Source: Vombatus ursinus
Lineage: Eukaryota; Chordata; Mammalia; Diprotodontia; Vombatidae
Reading direction: 5' to 3'
DNA: 64,000 nt
NCBI RefSeq assembly: GCF_900497805.2
Contig: NW_020954599.1
Location: 41,220,227-41,284,226 of the forward strand
Shown: positions 31,434 through 41,869 of the stretch, one piece after another
How positions within the stretch are numbered: position 1 is the first letter of the stretch
Layout of the letters: the number at the start of each line of letters is the position of its first letter
Position numbers and translations under genes: made by a program
The notes under the pieces: model-generated
What the model was told of the DNA's origin: nothing
Seen by the model: only the letters and a program-made list of their open reading frames with translations
The model's database searches: none

Positions 31434-32577
31434 ATGGACCCCTTTGGCAGTCTATTGAAATCTATGGACTATTTCTTATAATAATGTTTTTAAATGGATA
31501 AAATAAAACACATAGGCAGAGGTGGAGCCAAGATGGCGGAGTAAAAGCAGTGACTTACTTGAGCCCTCCCCCAAACCCCTCCAAATACCTGTAAAAAATG
31601 GCTCTAAACAAATTCTAAAGCAGTAGAACCCACAAGAAGACAGGGTGAAACAAATTTCCAGCTCAAGACAACCTAGATGGTTGATCAGAAAGATATATCT
31701 CGCTGGACAGGGAGAGGAATGCAGTTCAGCAGGCCTCAGTGAACCTGGAACAGGCCTCAGAGGACTGAATCACAGGCAGCTGTGGCAGTTTCCAGACTTC
31801 TCAACCCAAGAATGCCAAAGACAACTTAGAAAGTCAGTAGGAAAAGTCTGTGTCTGCAGTTGAGAGAGAAACCCAGGGTCCCAGCCCCATTCCCCGAGCT
31901 TGGCCCCGGGGAGGCAGCTGCTTCCGGAGCTTCTGGCCCACAGACTGAGGGGGAATTGAGTGGCTGATCAGAGGGGGATTGCAGGGATCTCTCTGCTGGT
32001 TTCAACATTCAACATTGCTTTGCCTGTGCTTCTATCTGGGTCACAGTTCTGAGTGACAGTCCTGGGGTGAGGAGGAGTGCTGTCGTGGTGGAGCTTGTAG
32101 TGGCGGTGGAGAGGAAATCCTCCTCACAGTTCAAAGACAGAAAAGAGTGCTTGTTGTCTCTCACAGACCAGAGCATAGGTCAGGAAAGGAGTAAACACCT
32201 TGCCCTTGATCGTAGCACCTTGGAAGAACTGAAAATTTTCAGGTCCCTAGAAGTATCTCTGAAAACAGCTGCACAAAACCCCTGAAGCTTAGGACAGTAC
32301 ATTCTCCACACTGGAAGCAGACTCCTACCTTAACAAAGAGTTTATAACTCAAGCAATTGACTGGGATTGTGAGCAGGCAGTGCAAAAAGAGTCAGACCAT
32401 AGAATCTTTCTATGGTAACAAAGAAGATCAAAACTTACAACCAGAAGAAGACAACACAGTCAAAGCTCCTACATCCAAAGCCTCCAAGAAAAAAATATAA
32501 ATTGGTCCCAGGCCAAGGAAGAGCTCAAAAAGGATTTTGAGAAACAAGTAAGAGAGGTAGAGGAAAAACTGAGAGTG

Positions 32578-33438
32578 ATGCAAGAAAATCATGAAAAACA
32601 AGTCAATAGCTTGCTAAAGGAGACCCAAAAAAATACTGAAGAAAATAACACCTTAAAAAATAGGCTAATCCAAATGGCAAAAGAGGTCCAAAAAGCCAAT
32701 GAGGAGAAGAATGCCCTAAAAAGCAAAATTGGCCAAATGGAAAAGCAAATCCAAAAGCTTACTGAAGAAAATACTTCCTTAAAAATTGGAATGGAGCAAT
32801 TGGAAGCTAGTGACTTTATGAGAAATCAAGACACTGTAAAACAAATCCAAAAGAATGAAAAATTAGAAAACAACATGAAATATCTCATTGGAAAAACAAC
32901 TGACCTGGAAAATAGATCCAGGACAGAGAATTTAAACATTATTGGACTATCTGAAAGCCATGATCAAAAAAAGAGCCCAGACATCATATTTCAAGAAATT
33001 ATCAAAGAAAACTGCCCTGATATTTTAGAACCAGAGGACAAAATAGAAATTGAAAGAATCTACCAATCACCTCCTGAAAGAGATCCCCAAAGGAAAACTA
33101 GGAATATTGTAGCCAAATTCCAGAGTTCCCAGCTCAAGGAGAAAATATTACAAGCAGCCAGAAAGAAACAATTCAAGTATTGTGGAAACACAATCAGGAT
33201 AACACAAGATTTAGCAGCTTCTACATTAAGGGACCACAGGGCATGGAATATAATATTTTGGAGGGCAAAGGAGATAGGATTACAACCAAGAATCACCTAC
33301 CCAGCAAAACTGAGCATAATCCTTCAGGGGAAAAAATGGACATTTAGTGAAATAGAGGACTTTCAAACATTCTTGATGAAAAGACCAGAGCTGAATAGAA
33401 AATTTGATTTTCAGATACAAGACTCAAGAGAAACATGA
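32578..33438 (+). CDS. HAL1/L1-type ORF1 protein (RNA-binding chaperone), retrotransposon-encoded
   Basis: L1 ORF1 proteins trimerise through a coiled coil, bind the element's RNA and act as nucleic-acid chaperones in ribonucleoprotein particles. From the first ATG there are 286 codons and a TGA stop. Residues about 1-112 form a heptad-rich coiled coil (KNRLIQMAKEVQKANEEKNAL). Residues about 117-212 match the RRM (NLNIIGLSES; RNIVAKFQSS). Residues about 213-270 match the C-terminal domain, with RITYPAKLSI, a hallmark of L1 ORF1p. The frame stays open upstream without an ATG to 32419. A 42-codon basic frame from ATG 32412 (MVTKKIKTYNQKK) in another phase looks like the usual ORF1 N-terminus, so an ancestral start may have been lost by frameshift. 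The protein is slightly shorter than human ORF1p (338 residues). Expression is unknown; it is not a host gene. Confidence 0.85.
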   Translation: MQENHEKQVNSLLKETQKNTEENNTLKNRLIQMAKEVQKANEEKNALKSKIGQMEKQIQKLTEENTSLKIGMEQLEASDFMRNQDTVKQIQKNEKLENNMKYLIGKTTDLENRSRTENLNIIGLSESHDQKKSPDIIFQEIIKENCPDILEPEDKIEIERIYQSPPERDPQRKTRNIVAKFQSSQLKEKILQAARKKQFKYCGNTIRITQDLAASTLRDHRAWNIIFWRAKEIGLQPRITYPAKLSIILQGKKWTFSEIEDFQTFLMKRPELNRKFDFQIQDSRET

Positions 33439-33574
33439 AGAGGTAAACAGGAAAGAGAAATCATAAGAGACTTATTAAGGTTGAACTGTTTACATTCTGC
33501 ATGAAAAGATGATATTTGTAAACTCATGAGTCCTTTGTCAGTATTAGAGTAGTTGCAAGGAAAAAAATTATATG

Positions 33575-33607
<33 letters not shown>

Positions 33608-33622
33608 GATAGATAGATAGAG
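33575..33622. repeat. GATA microsatellite in the HAL1 3' UTR
   Basis: Tandem GATA/AGAT units with one GATGATA interruption, between the HAL1 ORF1 stop and its purine-rich 3' tract. Confidence 0.95.
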
Positions 33623-34164
33623 GGCACAGAGTGAGTTAAAGATGAAGGGATGATATCTGGAGAATAAAATTAAGGGGTGAGAGAGGATTATACTGGGAGA
33701 AGGAGAAAGGGAGAGGTAGAATGGGGTAAATTATCTTACATAAAACAGATAAGAAAAGGCTTTTACAGTGGAGGGGAATGGGGGAAGGTGAGAGGGAATG
33801 ATGGAATCTTATGCCATCTTGGGGTGGGGGGAGGGATGAGAAGAGGAGAAAATTTGGAACTCAAAGTCTTGCAGAAGTGAATGTTGAAAACTAAAAATAA
33901 ATAAAGTAATTTAAAAAAATCCACATAGGCTTACAAAGAAAACCAAAAGTTAATCAAAATAAAGATGTAATTTTTCCCACTCAAGTTCATGGGGCCCCTG
34001 AAATAAAGGATTTATGGACTCCAAATTAAAAATCCTTGGTCCACAATATCCACAACAGTTAGGTGATCGTGCATTTAAGACAGCTCATCATATTGTTGGA
34101 CAGCTGTAATTATTAGAATGATCTTATTTTTCCTCATTTGAATTGAAACATATCTCCTCAATAA

Positions 34165-34650
34165 CTTTCAGACAGCTTGGTTGTATAATACATAGTGTGC
34201 TGGACTCAGACTTGGGAAGACCTGAATTCAAATCCTACTTACTAACACTTACTAGTGACCTTGGTCAAGTCACTTAAATTCTCTCAATTTCAGTTTCCTC
34301 ATCTGTGAAAGGGGGAAGTTAGATGGTGCAGTGGATAGAGCACTGGGCTTACAATTAGGAAGATTCATCTGAATGAGTTCAAATCTGGCTTCAGACACTT
34401 ACTAGCTGTGTGGTTCTAGGCAAGTCACTTAACCCTGTTTACTTAAGTTTCCTCATTCGTAAAATAAGCTAAAGAAGAAAATGGCAAACCTCTCCAGTAT
34501 CTTCGCCAAGAAAACCCCCAAAAGAGTGACAAAGAATTGGACATCACTGAAATAACTCAACAACAACAACAAAAACATCTGTGAAAACAGAATCATAATA
34601 GCATCTATCCCCAGAGTTGTTGTGAGTATCAAAGGAGATAAACACACATG
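34165..34650 (+). repeat. MIR SINE relic split by a younger SINE
   Basis: Left part: GGACTCAGACTTGGGAAGAC, TTGGTCAAGTCACTTAAATT, CAGTTTCCTCATCTGTGAAA. Right part, from 34576: AGCATCTATCCCCAGAGTTG. The CORE-SINE at 34311-34575 separates them. Confidence 0.82.
34311..34575 (+). mobile_element. Mar-1-like CORE-SINE inside a MIR
   Basis: Head AGTTAGATGGTGCAGTGGAT, CORE TTACTAGCTGTGTGG, TCACTTAACCCTGTTTACTT, tail GCCAAGAAAACCCCC, end CAACAACAACAAAAA. A perfect 11-bp target duplication, CATCTGTGAAA, lies at 34300-34310 and 34576-34586. Confidence 0.93.
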
Positions 34651-34799
34651 CACATGTATATATGTATATATAAACATATGAATGTATTTACATATACATG
34701 TAAAATATATATGTAATATATATAGTATTTTTTTCTTACTTGCAAATTAATGCTTAATGTTTATAAAGCCAAAGGGACTGGGATGCCCAAGTTCCTTTA

Positions 34800-35685
34800 A
34801 AAAAAATTCTCTATAGAGTTCAAGAAGAAAATTAGAAGTCCTGACATACCATCATGTGCAAATAACTTACACATGAACTTTTCCTCCCCTGTATGACAAA
34901 GACAGAGAAGATAAGGAGCATTTTTGAGATTGCTATCCCAAGTTTGGGGGTCTAGGATGGGACAGATCCATTTAGGCCAGGCAAGGATACCTTAGGAAAT
35001 GAGAGTAAGGAAAGGAATCACCCACAAAGCCTAATATCTAGGTCTGAATCTGTGGGGAGAAAAGAGGTCAGAGTAAGGGCAAACAAGGTCTCAGACACTC
35101 TATGGAAGTTTTAAAGTAGGCAGAGGCTAACCTGGAACTAAGTAATTTGTACACCATAGTACACAAATAAAGTGTGTGGCTGGCCCACACATTCCAGTGG
35201 CTTTATTGTTCTAGGAGGCCATAAATGACAAATACTATAAAAATCCATGTTATATGAACTAAATTTGCCCTTCTTGCCACAGTTTTAAAAAACAAACCCA
35301 TGTAGTTTTTACAAGGAAAATGAAAGTAGAAGGGTTTAGCTTACTATTGTTTAACTTATCTACAAATTCATAATCTATGTATGAACACATGGGAATATAT
35401 GAATGTCCACACTTTAATATAAAAAATCTACTTCTGTAGCATGTGGTCTGAGGCTACTATCCCAAATTCTACTTGCATTGTTAACTCTTGTCACTAGAGC
35501 AAGATTGTATGCATCTCCTTTCAGGGATCTAGCCTGAGGGGCTGGAGGTTGTCTTTTCTAGGCCTAAAGCTTTCACGCCCCCATCAGTATGCTTCCTGAT
35601 ATGATTATCAGTTAATATCAGTTAGAGAGCCTGGATTAATTAGCATTTAGAAAGTATTTACTAAGGTACGCTAAGAATATTTGGA
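34800..35685. other. Repeat-poor stretch
   Basis: No recognised element or reading frame of note across about 0.9 kb. Confidence 0.35.
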
Positions 35686-35689
35686 TTTC

Positions 35690-36185
35690 TTTTTGGATTT
35701 AGACTTAAACCCAAATCACTCAGGCTCTCTCATTGATTGGGCAACAATAGGTCCCAGCCCAAGTCTTACTTGGTCATTCTTTGGGTTCTGATGGTTTAGA
35801 GTGAATGTAAATAGCAATTGTTTCTTTTTTGACCAGAAACCCCCGAAGCTCTTTCCCTCCCAGATTGATTTTTATTTTAACTAGGAAAAGAAGCCATTCT
35901 TTGTCTCATTTCTTACCTAGCCTTAATCACTGAATGGGCATTGCCTCAGTCAAACTGAGACCTGGGAAAGACCTTAGCTTAAAAAGGCCAAGGTCTGCTA
36001 TTGCATTCTGGGCCATCTCCAGTCATCCTGATCTATATCTGGCCACTGGAGATGGCTCCAGGGGAAAAAAGAAGCTGTCGATTTTGCACAGCCCTCCCTC
36101 ACTTGAATCCAATTCACTTGCTTGTCAAGGCATCAGCTCCCTGCTGTAATGGTCCTCTTCCAGAGTGAAAGACAAACAACATTAA
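35690..36185 (+). repeat. Two-module dispersed repeat, copy 1 (module X inverted)
   Basis: Module R (35921-36185) runs from CCTTAATCACTGAATGGGCA through CAGTCAAACTGAGACCTGGG to AATGGTCCTCTTCCAGAG and GACAAACAAC. Module X (about 35690-35915) precedes it and, compared with copy 2, is reverse-complemented: GGCAACAATAGGTCCCAG here corresponds to CTGGGACCCATTGTTGGCC there. A 71-codon frame at 35934-36149 lies in module R and is not a gene. Confidence 0.75.
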
Positions 36186-36204
36186 CAACAAGGGGGAGAA
36201 GACC

Positions 36205-36330
36205 TAGGGCCAAGGATTTGCAATGGAGAGGCCCTCTAGGTCCTCAAGTGCAGCCCTTTGAATCCAAACACGTGAGGACCTAGGGGGTCACATGTTGTCT
36301 TGAGACCACAAGCTCCCTACCCCTGGCCCT
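36205..36330. mobile_element. Non-autonomous hAT-like relic
   Basis: CCTCTAGGTCCTCAAGTGCA and CACGTGAGGACCTAGGGGGT are inverted subterminal blocks. The right end AGCTCCCTACCCCTG reads as an inverted CAGGGGTAGGGA-type terminus. The left terminus is degraded. Family assignment by pattern only. Confidence 0.55.
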
Positions 36331-36334
36331 AGGC

Positions 36335-38075
36335 TAAAGCTCAAGCTGAAGTGGAGGCACTCTCCTCTCTACCATCCATACTGAAGCCATTCTTCTTCAG
36401 AGATTTTGATAAAATACTCTATTCTGACTCATGTTCATACCAACCTTTCCTCTGTTCGATGATAGAATAGTTTGGGTTCTGAACTGATCTTTTATTTTGT
36501 AGATAACCCAAGACTTGTCCATGTTTTCTCAGTCAATCCAGTCCTCTAGTCAACCTGTCCATGGCACTCTAATTCCTCAAGGACTTTTATGTACTTAATC
36601 AGATTGACTGATTGATCTATTGAGACAGTTGAGCACCTTGTTTAGGTGTCACTCTAAATGGAGTGGAGTGATTTGATTGATTTCTTTGATCAAGCCTACT
36701 ATGACATTGGCAGTTAAAAAATCCCAACTCAATGATTTTACTTCATCTGAATTACTTTTATTCCTCTGGCACATACCACATATGGATTCCTTGGGATTAG
36801 TGTGAGTCCTTTTTCTTTAGTTCATCTCCAGTCATAAACTTTGGCATATTTGTTTCAATCCCACAACCATTTCTATTACCTTATCAAAAAGATCTTGGTT
36901 GCAGTGTTGCAGCCCAGCAAGTGATGTTAGATTTATACCATGGAAAGCTTCAGCTACTACTATAGGCCAGAATTTTGACAGGCAGCTCAGGGTAAACTCT
37001 ATGGTGGTCTTCCAATGCTTTTCTCTCCACTCTCTGAGTCAGCTTGGACCTATCCAGGAAAATTATACATATGTAGGTTCTCCATCACTTGTCCCTCCCC
37101 CAAGGCCACTGCCTACTCAATGTGACCATAAAGTCTTAGGCACTTATGATCTTCTCTTGGATGTAATTTTTCCCATCATGCTACACAGTGCAATTATTAT
37201 CTCCTTTGACCTGGATGCTATAATTCTGTTAGTGCATCCTGTATTTTCTTCTCTGTCAGCAGTATCCTCTTGTTGGCTGTTTCTGAGGGACTGCTATCAC
37301 CTTTCCTTGAGAACTAAGACAGGTACAGTCTTGGAGCCTTGCTTTCAGATAAGGATTTGATCAAACTAATCTGAGTCCAGTTCCTATGACTAGCAAGCTT
37401 ACCTGAACCTGGCTTTCTATTCCCTTCCCACTATCCATGGGCAGAGTCAGACTAGCAGGGTTACTAATGAAAGGAACCTGCCTTCCAAAAACATAGAGAC
37501 AGGGTTACATGTTCCTGCTAGTAGACATAGTTGGCTCCAGGGGGAGATACTAAAAAGAGTACAACAGGCCATTTTAGGAAGGGATGATAAATACTGAAGG
37601 ACATGAACTCCTTAGTTTGAACAGTTTTGTAGGCATTGTCTATCTGCATGTAGATCACACAGATTTCCTAGTCTGAAATAACTCTGTCTCAGTAAGACTG
37701 AAAATTTTAGCCAACTCGGCTCACCTGTATCAGAGGAATCTCTGGAATGGGTTTCAGGCGAATTCTTCCAATGATTGTAATAGGTAAGAACCCATCCAGG
37801 ATGCAGCTTCACCAGCTGTAAGGTGGAACATGGTCTTGTTTGCCACAAGGGCAGTAGGATCCACTAATTGGCATTTTGTTCTTCATGTACCTTCCACTGA
37901 GTATTATTTCACCAAACTTATTGATTATGTTATCTTCCTTTCTGTATCCTGGAGCCTCAGGATGGTTCCTATTATTAGTTCTGATGAGCCTTTTCTACAG
38001 ACATCTACTGAATGTGTGGTCAACTAAAATTCCCAGGTCTTTTCATATGAGCTAAAAAGAATCTCAAAGGTCATT
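36335..38075. other. Long unassigned stretch
   Basis: About 1.7 kb without a repeat that I recognise. It includes a 153-codon plus frame (36899-37360) and a 78-codon minus frame (37612-37848). Neither shows a domain, and neither has splice or promoter context that I can defend. Confidence 0.35.
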
Positions 38076-38084
38076 TCATCAGCT

Positions 38085-38265
38085 GAGTCAACTAAGTGGA
38101 GTAAAGCATACACCACTAGACTTGGACTCAGGAAGATCTTGACTCACTATCTGTGAGTCACTGGTGAGGTCACTGTTTTTAGCCTTGGTTTTCTCATATC
38201 TAAATGGGGGTGCTAATAACACTACCTACAGGGTTGTAATAAGGATTAATAAGGATCCAATGAGG

Positions 38266-38298
<33 letters not shown>

Positions 38299-38440
38299 TT
38301 GCTTTATAAATCTGAAAGTGCTATATACATGTTAGCTATATGATCCAAGGTCCCAAAGACAGTAAGTCACAGAGATAGGATTTGAATTCAGGTATTCTGA
38401 CTTCAAATTCAATCCTCATTCTACTGTACCAGGCTGTGCT
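38085..38440 (+). repeat. MIR relics around a TA microsatellite
   Basis: A plus-strand MIR (ACTAGACTTGGACTCAGGAA; TTTCTCATATCTAAATGGGG) leads into a (TA)n tract at about 38269-38299. Then reverse-MIR-like AGTAAGTCACAGAGATAGGA and TTTGAATTCAGGTATTCTGA follow. Confidence 0.65.
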
Positions 38441-39119
38441 TTCTATGAGTTGCTTTTAAGACAGAGCTCCCTGATTTTGTACTTATATAATGAATTTTTA
38501 AAAACCTAAATGTGAGACTTTATGTTTCCATTAAACTTCATATTACACTATATTAAACTTCAGATTTCTGCTAAATCATATATCTTTGGTTTCAGTCTAT
38601 CATTCCTCTATTGATGTATTTTAATCCTAAATCTGTTACATGATATATTAGGTATTCCTTCCTTATACTCAATCTTAGTCCCTAAATCTTTTTTCTGTTC
38701 TCTTCAGTAGATATAGAAAAAATAGATTACCTTCCTTTGAGTTAAGAACCTTTCATACAGTTGAAGGCCATCATTTAACTGTTCCTTTCTGCCTTCTCTT
38801 TAAAATGATGAATAATCTTAATTCATTTGAAATTTCCCAATAAGTCTTCTTTTCTTACTATTAAATCATCATCTGCCTTCTGTAGAATTTTTTGTAAGCT
38901 GTTCAACATGTTCATATGTCAAGGATTCACAAGTTCTTTGGTGTGTTACTATCTCCAGTGATGCATATTGCACTCCAACAACACTCTAAGAAATGGTTTT
39001 CAAGAATTATTGGAGCTATAAAACTTATCACCTCGGAACTAACCAAGCGATGGGCCTCCCTAAATTTAGCTAGGCTGGACCACAGAAAACAGTTTTGCGA
39101 GTAGGGATAGTTCTATTCA

Positions 39120-39210
39120 TTGTATTTGTATCATATTCCAAGCCTAGCACAATGCTTGGCATGCAGTAGGCACTTGATAAATACTTGTTAACTGACTAAT
39201 TGAACATTCC
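39120..39210 (+). repeat. L2 LINE 3' tail
   Basis: AGCCTAGCACAATGCTTGGC, then ATGCAGTAGGCACTTGATAA, then an AATACTTGTTAACTGA end. Confidence 0.7.
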
Positions 39211-39514
39211 ACCTTCCAAGGACTTTTCAGAGCTTTTCTTCTGCTCTGTGAACTCAGAGTCATCTTCATGCCTCAATGACTCATTAAAAGAAAGCTACAA
39301 TTTTTGAAACAATTTTTTATTGTGCAACTCTGAGAGACCAACAATATATTAGCAAGGGTCTCAGATATGTTGACTATGAATGAAGGATTGTTACATAATC
39401 GCCACGTTCTAAATGTCTGATTTTACATTTTATTATTATACTTATATCTCTCTGTTTTCTCCTTTTCTTCCTCTATTTCTGATTTTTCTTCCTTCTTTGC
39501 CCCTCAACATAGAC

Positions 39515-39790
39515 TTTCATTTATTCAATCAACCAATAGGAAAGCTTAATATATGCCAGGCACTCAAGTACTAGGAATACAAAGATACACACAAAAAAGA
39601 AAAAGAAATAATACCTGCTTCCAAGGATCTTACATTTTATAAGAGAAGAGAATACATACATATACACACACACATGCATACATATACGTAATGTATATGC
39701 ACACATATGACAATAGCAACTATACATACACTCATATATATGCATATATATATATACACACATGTATTCTGTATATAAATAAGCATACAT
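39515..39790. repeat. Reverse L2 tail followed by AC/AT simple repeat
   Basis: TTCATTTATTCAATCAACCA, then TATGCCAGGCACTCAAGTAC and CAAGGATCTTACATTTTATA form a reverse L2 tail (to about 39650). Then ACACACACATGCATACATAT-type simple sequence to 39790. The long minus-strand frame here is a simple-repeat artefact. Confidence 0.7.
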
Positions 39791-39799
39791 ATAGAGAAT

Positions 39800-40250
39800 G
39801 AGACAAAGAATGACCTCTTTTACCTAGTCAAAAAAAAAATCAATCTGGGATGGGAAGACGATCAGCGTTTCTGGCAAAAGAGAAACAATTGCTGTTTACA
39901 TTCACCCTGAGCCATCAGGGCCCAGACAATGATCATTTAATGAGGCTTGGTCTGGGACCCATTGTTGGCCAATCAGCGAAAGCCTTAATCACTGAGGTAT
40001 TGCCTCAGTCAAACTGAGACCTGGGAAAGACCTTCCCTTAGAAAGACCAAGGTCTCCCACTGCAAAACGGGCCATTTCCAGTTACCCTGATTTATATCTT
40101 GCCCCTTGACCCAGACAGCTCTGGAGGAGACAGTGAGGCTAATGACTTTGCGCAGCCCCGCCTCACTTAAATCCAATTCGCTTGCAAGTTATGACATCAC
40201 CTTCCTGATTCCATGGTCCTCTTCAAGAACAAAGGACAAACTACGGTAAT
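39800..40250 (+). repeat. Two-module dispersed repeat, copy 2
   Basis: Module X (39800-39982): AATCAATCTGGGATGGGAAG, CAATTGCTGTTTACATTCAC, CCATTGTTGGCCAATCAGC. Module R (39983-40250): CCTTAATCACTGAGGTATTG, CAGTCAAACTGAGACCTGGG, CATGGTCCTCTTCAAGAAC. R is parallel to copy 1, X is antiparallel. The family looks marsupial-typical but I cannot name it. Confidence 0.75.
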
Positions 40251-40271
40251 AACAAAATATAGTGAATAAAT

Positions 40272-40492
40272 GGGGCACCTAGGTGGTGCAGTAGACAGAG
40301 TGCCAGACCTAGAGTCAGGAAGACTCATCTTCCTGAGTTCATATCTGGCCTCAGGAAGTTTCTGTGTGACCCTGGGCAAGTCACTTAACCCTGTTTGCCT
40401 CAGTTGGCAAATTACTCCAGTATCTTCACCAAGAAAATACTAAATGGGGTCACAGAGTCAAAACGTGACTGAAATGACTAAACAACAAAAAA
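40272..40492 (+). mobile_element. Mar-1-like CORE-SINE with internal deletion
   Basis: Head GGGCACCTAGGTGGTGCAGT, CORE TCACTTAACCCTGTTTGCCT. The usual CCTCATCTGTAAAATG segment is missing between CTCAGTTGGC and AAATTACTCCAG. Tail AATGGGGTCACAGAG. Target duplication GAATAAAT (8 bp) at 40264-40271 and 40493-40500. Confidence 0.87.
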
Positions 40493-40559
40493 GAATAAAT
40501 ACAAAATAAATACTATAGAGTTAAATACAAGATAGTTTGGAAGGGAGGACCCTAGTACT

Positions 40560-40795
40560 TGGAGATCAGGAAGGGCTTCATGTAGAAGTTGGTGTTTGAT
40601 CTGACTCTTCAAGGAAATAAATGATTCTATGAGGCAGAGATGAGTAGGGAGTATATTTCTTGCATGGAGGATAGTGCGAATGCACAGAGATGGTAGATGG
40701 AGTGTCATGTTTCAGGAAGAGAGAGAATGTCACTTTAGTTGGACCACAGAGTACACAATGAGGAATCACGTATAATGAGGTTGGAAAGATAGGTT
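40560..40795 (-). repeat. Unclassified ancient interspersed repeat
   Basis: AGGAAGGGCTTCATGTAGAA, TTTCTTGCATGGAGGATAGT, GATGGTAGATGGAGTGTCAT follow the same family as 10000-10205 and 41195-41840. Strand is inferred from the reversed L2-like tails that usually adjoin it. Confidence 0.45.
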
Positions 40796-40844
40796 GGTGC
40801 CAGGAGGAAAAAAAAAAAAAACCAGGGGGAGGGAGGGGATGCAG

Positions 40845-41075
40845 CAGTCGTACTCTCCTTGGCCCTGATCAGAACACACCTAGAGTATTGTGTTCAGTTC
40901 TGAGCACCACATTTTAAAAAGTACATTAACAAGTTTAAGTTTTCACTGAAGGACAGCCTAGAAGACAGTGACAGACCTTGAGTCCATACTTGAAGGAAAT
41001 GGGGATATTTACCTTAAAGAAAAGAAAACAGTCTTTGAAGGACCATCATGCTAAAGAGGGATTCAATTTTTTTCT
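40845..41075 (+). mobile_element. L3/CR1 LINE fragment
   Basis: GTACTCTCCTTGGCCCTGAT, CACCTAGAGTATTGTGTTCA, TTCTGAGCACCACATTTTAA and CTTGAGTCCATACTTGAAGG are L3 3' blocks in order. Confidence 0.82.
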
Positions 41076-41194
41076 CCTTCATAAATAAGCATAATACATT
41101 GTAATTTGAGAATGGAGATATCATTAACAAGTGTGTGTATGGGGGAAGGGGAGAATAAGGAAAGACTTCACTTTGAATGTAGTATTTTGCTGAG

Positions 41195-41840
41195 CCCTGA
41201 AAAAAGATAATGATACTTCAGGAAGAGATGAGGATGGAGTACATTCCAGGAATGAGGGAATGGCTTATACAAATTCTCAGAAATAGGAGATGGAATGTTT
41301 GATTCAGGAAATAGCTAGTCATCACTTCTTGCTGAAATGTAGAATGCATGAAGGGGAGTAAATGAAAAATAAGTCTGGAATGGTAGGTTGGAGTCACATG
41401 GTGAAGGGCTTTAAAGGAAGCCACAGAAGGTTTTTGAGCAAGGGAGAAATGTGGTCAGAACTGAACCATTTTGATAGATGTGTGGAAGATGAATTGGAGT
41501 ATAGGAAATAAAAAAGCAGCGAGATTTGTTCAGAACTACTATGATACATATTCTAGGTGAGAGGGGATGAGGACCTGAGCTAGAGTAGTGATCATGTGAG
41601 TAGACAGAGAAAGGAATAGATATGAGAGGTGTTATAGAGCTCTAATTGACAAGATTTAGCAACAGATTGGTTGTGGAATGGTGGTGGAGTGATAAGGAAA
41701 GGGAAGGGCCAAAGATGACTCCAAGATTATAAACCTAGATGCTTGGAAATACAGTAGTGCCCTTGAAAGAAGCAGGAAAGCTTGGATAAAAGATAAGTCT
41801 AAGGAAAAAGATGTTAAGTTCTGTTTTGTGCATGTTGAGA
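41195..41840 (-). repeat. Unclassified ancient interspersed repeat, longest copy
   Basis: CATTCCAGGAATGAGGGAAT, GGTGAAGGGCTTTAAAGGAA, GAGAAATGTGGTCAGAACTG, AAGATGACTCCAAGATTATA. Sections recur at 40560-40795 and 53780-54150. It lies beside reversed L2-like tails elsewhere. The name is uncertain. Confidence 0.5.
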
Positions 41841-41869
41841 CAGAGCTGCCTGTGAGACAAACATATTCC

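Larger units (their letters stand above)
31518..33921 (+). mobile_element. HAL1 (half-L1) retrotransposon, structurally complete
   Basis: The 5' UTR starts AGAGGTGGAGCCAAGATGGC, as L1 5' ends do. An L1-type ORF1 follows (stop at 33436-33438), then only about 480 bp of 3' UTR: a GATA repeat, a GGGGTGGGGGGAGGGATGAG tract, an AAAATTTGGAACTCAAAGTC box, and an A-rich end. ORF2 is absent. A perfect 9-bp target duplication, CACATAGGC, lies at 31509-31517 and 33922-33930. The 3' end resembles that of the L1 at 4267-4838, so L1 probably mobilised it in trans. HAL1 families are described in mammals; an internally deleted L1 is the alternative. Confidence 0.87.
31313..34038 (+). mobile_element. hAT relic hosting the HAL1 insertion
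   Basis: The left part is 31313-31517 and the right part 33922-34038. The ends GATTCTTAATT and AATTAAAAATCC are inverted-repeat partners. CCTTTGGCAGTCTATTGAAA, TGTTTTTAAATGGATAAAAT and CACATAGGCTTACAAAGAAA follow the order of the sibling at 29172-29350 once HAL1 is set aside. The outer flanks only weakly resemble an 8-bp duplication. Confidence 0.7.

Noticed and set aside
31265-31501. Val/Cys repeat peptide frame spanning the N run
   Set aside because: It is translated TG microsatellite with unknown bases.
36899-37360. 153-codon frame, the second longest in the window
   Set aside because: No recognisable domain, no splice or promoter context, and not in a known element; chance openness cannot be excluded.
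39521-39790. 89-codon minus frame rich in Tyr and Cys
   Set aside because: It comes from AC/AT simple sequence after a reverse L2 tail.
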